In this document: in pieces, positions 60,954 to 64,000 of the stretch | How the letters are laid out: each line of letters starts with the position of its first letter | Numbering within the stretch: the first letter of the stretch is position 1 | NCBI GenBank assembly: GCA_046154585.1 | Contig: JBJXDX010000087.1 | Coordinates: forward strand, 1 to 64,000 | Source: CADEFX01 sp046154585 | Lineage (GTDB): Bacteria; Pseudomonadota; Alphaproteobacteria; Rhizobiales; Hyphomicrobiaceae | Direction of reading: 5' to 3' | DNA length: 64,000 nucleotides | Translations under genes and position numbers: made by a program | The notes under the pieces: generated by a model | Seen by the model: only the letters and a program-made list of their open reading frames with translations | What the model was told of the DNA's origin: nothing | The model's database searches: none

Positions 60954-62494
60954 AGTGGATCTTCGACACGATTAAGGGCCGCGTTGTTGCTGTCCTCTTG
61001 CTCTTCCTGTCGGCATCTCATGTGCTCGGTCTCTGGCTCTATGCACAGAAAAGCGAGGAGGCCGCAACGCTCTTGCACGATGCGCTTCTGGCGGAGCAGA
61101 TCGCTTTGGTGATTCGTCTGGCCGAGCGCCTTCCGGCCGCGGAGCGCCCCGCTATGCTGCAGGCCTTGAGTGGACCGACAGTGGCCATCACGCTGGCGCC
61201 CGCTGACGAGGCGCGGCGGCCGCTACCAGAGGGAACACGAGCGCACGCCTTCGAGCATCTCCTCGGCGTGTTCCTCGACCGACCAACGCAAGAGACCATT
61301 CGCCTTCTCTACGCTTCGGGCGACCGCATTGAAGGTCTCGACTCGCTGCTCGCCAAGGTGCGTACCTCAGTGCACGGCGAACGGGATCATCTCCCCGTGC
61401 GGCCACTCGCTGACATCCAGGCTGCCGGCGCAGTCAACGCTGATATTGCGCTTGCAGATGGATCGTGGGTGCGCTTCGTTGCGCCGCTATTCACCGTCAG
61501 TCCGTTTTCACCCTCCAAGCTCGGCGTTCCCCTGGCAGCCATGCTGCTGTCGGTTCTCTTGATCGCCGCTTGGGTGCTGCACAGATGGACGCAACCACTC
61601 ACGCAATTCGCGGCGGCTGCGGAGCAGTTCGGCACCGATATTCATTCGCCCGCCCTATCGGAGACAGGGCCCTCCGAGGTCCGCACAGCCGCGCGGACTG
61701 TCAATCTCATGCAGGAACGGATCCGACGCTTGGTCGAGGACCGCACGGCTTTCGCCGCTGCCATCGCGCACGATCTCGGAACACCAATCACACGTCTGCA
61801 TCTGCGCGCCCACGAGATCGACGAGGAGTGGACACGCACTCGCATACTCGCCGACCTGGAGCAGATGCGGCGCATGATCACGGCGACACTGGAGTTTGCA
61901 CGACTGGAGTTCGCCGCCGAACCCACCGAGACGCTCGATCTGGCTTCCCTGGTGCAAAGCCTCTGCGACGACTACTTCGATGCAGGACAGCAAATTGTGG
62001 TTCGCGCCCTAGTGCCGGTAACCATTGCGTCGAAACCGATCGCCCTGCGGCGTACGTTGGGCAACGTGTTGGAGAACGCCTTCAAGTACGGAACTCGCGC
62101 CCGAGTTGCGCTTGCAGCGACGCCGCGCCACGCGCACGTCACGATACATGATGATGGTCCGGGCATCCCTTGGGACATGATGGAGGAGGCCTTTCGCCCC
62201 TTCCGCCGGCTCACGCCAGCCGATAGCGATGCAGCGCCTGGAACTGGCTTGGGCTTGAGCATAGCCAGGAGCCTTGTCACGGGTTTGGGAGGCGAGATCG
62301 AGCTCACAAATCACGCCGCAGGAGGCCTCCAAGTGACCATTATTTTGCCTCGGTTGAAAACCCATCGTCCGCCAAACGCGCACGCGATCAAGGAGAGAAG
62401 AGATGTGAGCCAGGCACATGGCCGCGCAAATCCGCTCCTGCACCGGCCACTAAGGTCGAAGCGCACGGCAACCACTCGCATCAAACCGCTGTAA
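60950..62494 (+). CDS. Sensor histidine kinase of the copper island
   Basis: The 514-residue membrane kinase has two membrane helices (about residues 10-30 and 185-205) flanking a periplasmic domain, a HAMP region (RWTQPLTQFAAAAEQFG), the phosphorylated histidine in AAIAHDLGTPITRL (about 270), NVLENAFKYG, HDDGPGIP and GTGLGLSIARSL. The H-box has glycine where LR is common. The C-terminal 40 residues are a basic extension. It probably senses periplasmic copper. Confidence 0.88.
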   Translation: MKWIFDTIKGRVVAVLLLFLSASHVLGLWLYAQKSEEAATLLHDALLAEQIALVIRLAERLPAAERPAMLQALSGPTVAITLAPADEARRPLPEGTRAHAFEHLLGVFLDRPTQETIRLLYASGDRIEGLDSLLAKVRTSVHGERDHLPVRPLADIQAAGAVNADIALADGSWVRFVAPLFTVSPFSPSKLGVPLAAMLLSVLLIAAWVLHRWTQPLTQFAAAAEQFGTDIHSPALSETGPSEVRTAARTVNLMQERIRRLVEDRTAFAAAIAHDLGTPITRLHLRAHEIDEEWTRTRILADLEQMRRMITATLEFARLEFAAEPTETLDLASLVQSLCDDYFDAGQQIVVRALVPVTIASKPIALRRTLGNVLENAFKYGTRARVALAATPRHAHVTIHDDGPGIPWDMMEEAFRPFRRLTPADSDAAPGTGLGLSIARSLVTGLGGEIELTNHAAGGLQVTIILPRLKTHRPPNAHAIKERRDVSQAHGRANPLLHRPLRSKRTATTRIKPL

Positions 62495-62636
62495 ACACCC
62501 GGGCAAGGAGATCGAACTCAAAGTCGTCAAGCCGGGTCGAGTCAAAGGACACGGTGCTCACTGAGCTGCGCCGTGCAAAAAACGCGCTGCAGCAGAGTTC
62601 AACAAAGTTTCACTTAGCTGGAAAAGGAGTTAGAGC

Positions 62637-63131
62637 ATGTCTGCAAGACAAGCAATCGCCGGAATTTCTGTCGCCGCGATGTTCGCGGCGGGACTCCCAA
62701 TATACAGCGGCTTGGTTTCAGTCCGCGCCGTTGCTCACACCGGTCACGTATTCGCCGCCGGCGAGCCCGGTGATCCCAAGAAGCCTTACCGCACCATCGA
62801 ACTCACGATGCGCGAGGGCAGCGGGACCATGGCATACGAGCCCAATCTGATTGAGGTGAAAAAAGACGAGCAGATCATGTTCGTGCTGCTCAATGCCGGC
62901 GCTCTACCGCATGAGTTCCTGATCGATTCATTCGAGAACAACGCCAAGCACAAGATCGAAATGCAGAAGAACCCAGAGATGGAGCACGACGAACCGAACG
63001 GAAAACGCCTCGAGCCGAAGAGCGACAACAAAGTTCTATGGCGGTTCTCGAAAGCTGGGACTTTCGAGTTCGCGTGTCTGATACCGGGTCACTACGAAGC
63101 CGGAATGAAGGGCGCAATTGTCGTCAAGTGA
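62637..63131 (+). CDS. Exported cupredoxin (plastocyanin-like)
   Basis: The 164-residue protein has a signal sequence and a type 1 copper fold: PNLIEVKKDEQIMFVLLNAG, the first His in LPHEFLI, and FACLIPGHYEAGM with the Cys, His and Met ligands. A charged insert with HKIEMQKNPEMEHDEPNGK is typical of copper-resistance cupredoxins of proteobacteria. GGAAAAGGAG precedes the ATG. It follows the sensor kinase and could share its regulation. Confidence 0.88.
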   Translation: MSARQAIAGISVAAMFAAGLPIYSGLVSVRAVAHTGHVFAAGEPGDPKKPYRTIELTMREGSGTMAYEPNLIEVKKDEQIMFVLLNAGALPHEFLIDSFENNAKHKIEMQKNPEMEHDEPNGKRLEPKSDNKVLWRFSKAGTFEFACLIPGHYEAGMKGAIVVK

Positions 63132-63655
63132 AGCGAGCTTCGCGCTGGGAGGCGGTCGCTATTGACTGCGTAGTGCAGACCTGGATAGTCGGCGGTCGAC
63201 ACAAGCAAAGGCAAGCGCACACGCTTGTCAAGCGCGCGCTGTCAGCTGTCTTGCAGCGCTGCACACTCCTGCCTTCGTCATCGCCCGATCAAGTGCGCGC
63301 TGAGCCCCTGCACCGACTGCGGGGCCTCAAAGTTCTCCTCTCGCCATTCGCGCCTGTTCCCGGTGGAAAAGACTTCCATTCCGCCCGTTGGGTCATACTT
63401 CCCAGAGACTCCGTTTGAAGTCACCTGTTTTGGCGGACATCCGGTCAGCTGGTCTGGAAATCGATCCTGGCTACGCGAGGCGCCGCTTGATTGGGTGGCC
63501 GCAAACTCCTCTATCACTGGAGAAAAATTGGCAGTTACCAATCGGCCAACTCTTGCAAACGGGAGCTTAGGCTATGATTTCAGTAGTAGACATGCGGGCT
63601 GACGTACGGACGTACACCGTCGCGAGACAGCGACGGCCTCGTGGAGGAAACGGCC
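63132..63655. other. Intergenic region, no gene recognised
   Basis: About 520 bases with short ORFs lacking motifs or ribosome binding sites. A small inverted repeat GTACG-GA-CGTAC lies at 63604-63615, just before the next gene. Confidence 0.4.
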
Positions 63656-64000
63656 ATGAAAGCGAGTCTTCTCTTTGTCGCGACGCTCATAGGAACGCTG
63701 CCGCAATCACCGACGAAAGCCGATGAATTCGGGGCCACCTGGGCGTCGCAACCTCGGGCTGCGGTCACAATTGTGATTGGCAAGAGCGGCGGACGGATAG
63801 CTGGGCCGGGATGGGAACACCGTTTCGATGCGCAAGCGAAAACCCTCGACTTTGAGATCGCACCGGAACGCAGGTTGGTGCTTCGTCGCAGTGGCGACAC
63901 CTGGGTAGGCGAATATTTCCATCCCGGGATAGGTCCGGGAGCCCACGAGCGCGACGAGCACAGAATGACATTCGCCTGTAGCGCGGGCGTATGTGCCGAG
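63656..64000 (+). CDS. Exported hypothetical protein, cut by the window end
   Basis: An open frame of 115 codons runs off the end. It starts MKASLLFVATLIGTLPQS with a GGAGGAAA ribosome binding site and a likely signal peptide. The mature part is beta-rich and charged (AAVTIVIGKSGGRIAG, HRFDAQAKTLDFEIAPERRL, GDTWVGEYFHPG). I recognise no family. Confidence 0.6.
   Translation, partial: MKASLLFVATLIGTLPQSPTKADEFGATWASQPRAAVTIVIGKSGGRIAGPGWEHRFDAQAKTLDFEIAPERRLVLRRSGDTWVGEYFHPGIGPGAHERDEHRMTFACSAGVCAE

Noticed and set aside
1..64000. CRISPR arrays, rRNA genes and insertion sequences
   Set aside because: No regularly spaced repeats, no rRNA sequence and no transposase were seen in any part of the window.

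Overview
The window is high-GC DNA from an alphaproteobacterium, most likely a member of the Hyphomicrobiales (rhizobia and relatives). The evidence is a Mesorhizobium-type integrative conjugative element (ICE) core (FseA-like activator, RdfS-like excisionase, TraF, DUF736 proteins, DUF3363 relaxase, trbBCDEJLFGI), an alphaproteobacterial SOS box (GAAC-N7-GAAC), and a SigF/NrsF-type ECF system whose candidate promoters match GTAACC-N16-CGAA. The left edge is the 3' end of a tRNA gene (probably tRNA-Pro), the usual integration site for such an element. No integrase and no second attachment site were found, so the right end of the element is not defined here.

Layout. (1) 0.3-10.6 kb is a defence island. 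It holds a two-gene Mokosh type I system (kinase-like/SF1 helicase plus PLD nuclease). It also holds a short type II-like CBASS operon (HNH-SAVED effector, CD-NTase, E2-like protein with a C-terminal SEC-C motif), divergent from an XRE repressor and an ImmA/IrrE peptidase arranged like CapH/CapP. (2) 11-38 kb is the conjugative core: an isochorismatase-fold hydrolase, an FseA-like gene split at a UCC_UUU_CGU frameshift motif, a double-HTH RdfS-like protein, TraF, relaxase, ArdC and ParB behind an SOS box, an AbiE toxin-antitoxin pair, TraG, the trb type IV secretion operon, an MFS protein with a VirB8/TrbF-like tail, a thioesterase, and small regulators ending in an AlpA-type protein. (3) 38-45.3 kb carries a DctQM TRAP transporter and a zinc/cadmium/lead P-type ATPase with LspA and two MerR regulators. 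The TRAP promoter and the ATPase promoter share the same MerR-type operator. (4) 45.4-64 kb is a copper-handling island: CusA/CusB, two FixH-like proteins, Cys-rich exported proteins, an ECF sigma/anti-sigma pair, a multicopper oxidase, DUF411, a CusF-like protein, a two-component system, a cupredoxin, and many very small exported or one-helix peptides.

How it works together. Part 4 shows two layered regulons readable from DNA. Three exact GTAACC-N16-CGAA promoters surround the sigma factor gene and drive it and flanking peptide genes. Direct repeats GTTAC-N5-GTTAC lie before the two-component operon, before the CusF-like gene and before a peptide gene. Two MerR-type promoters with dyads in long spacers precede the cus operon and a Cys-rich protein gene.

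Several genes are split by single-base shifts. Two shifts sit on recognised recoding-type sequences (the FseA-like gene and a sulfatase-modifying-factor-like gene). Others lie in homopolymers or GC repeats and may be decay or sequencing error.
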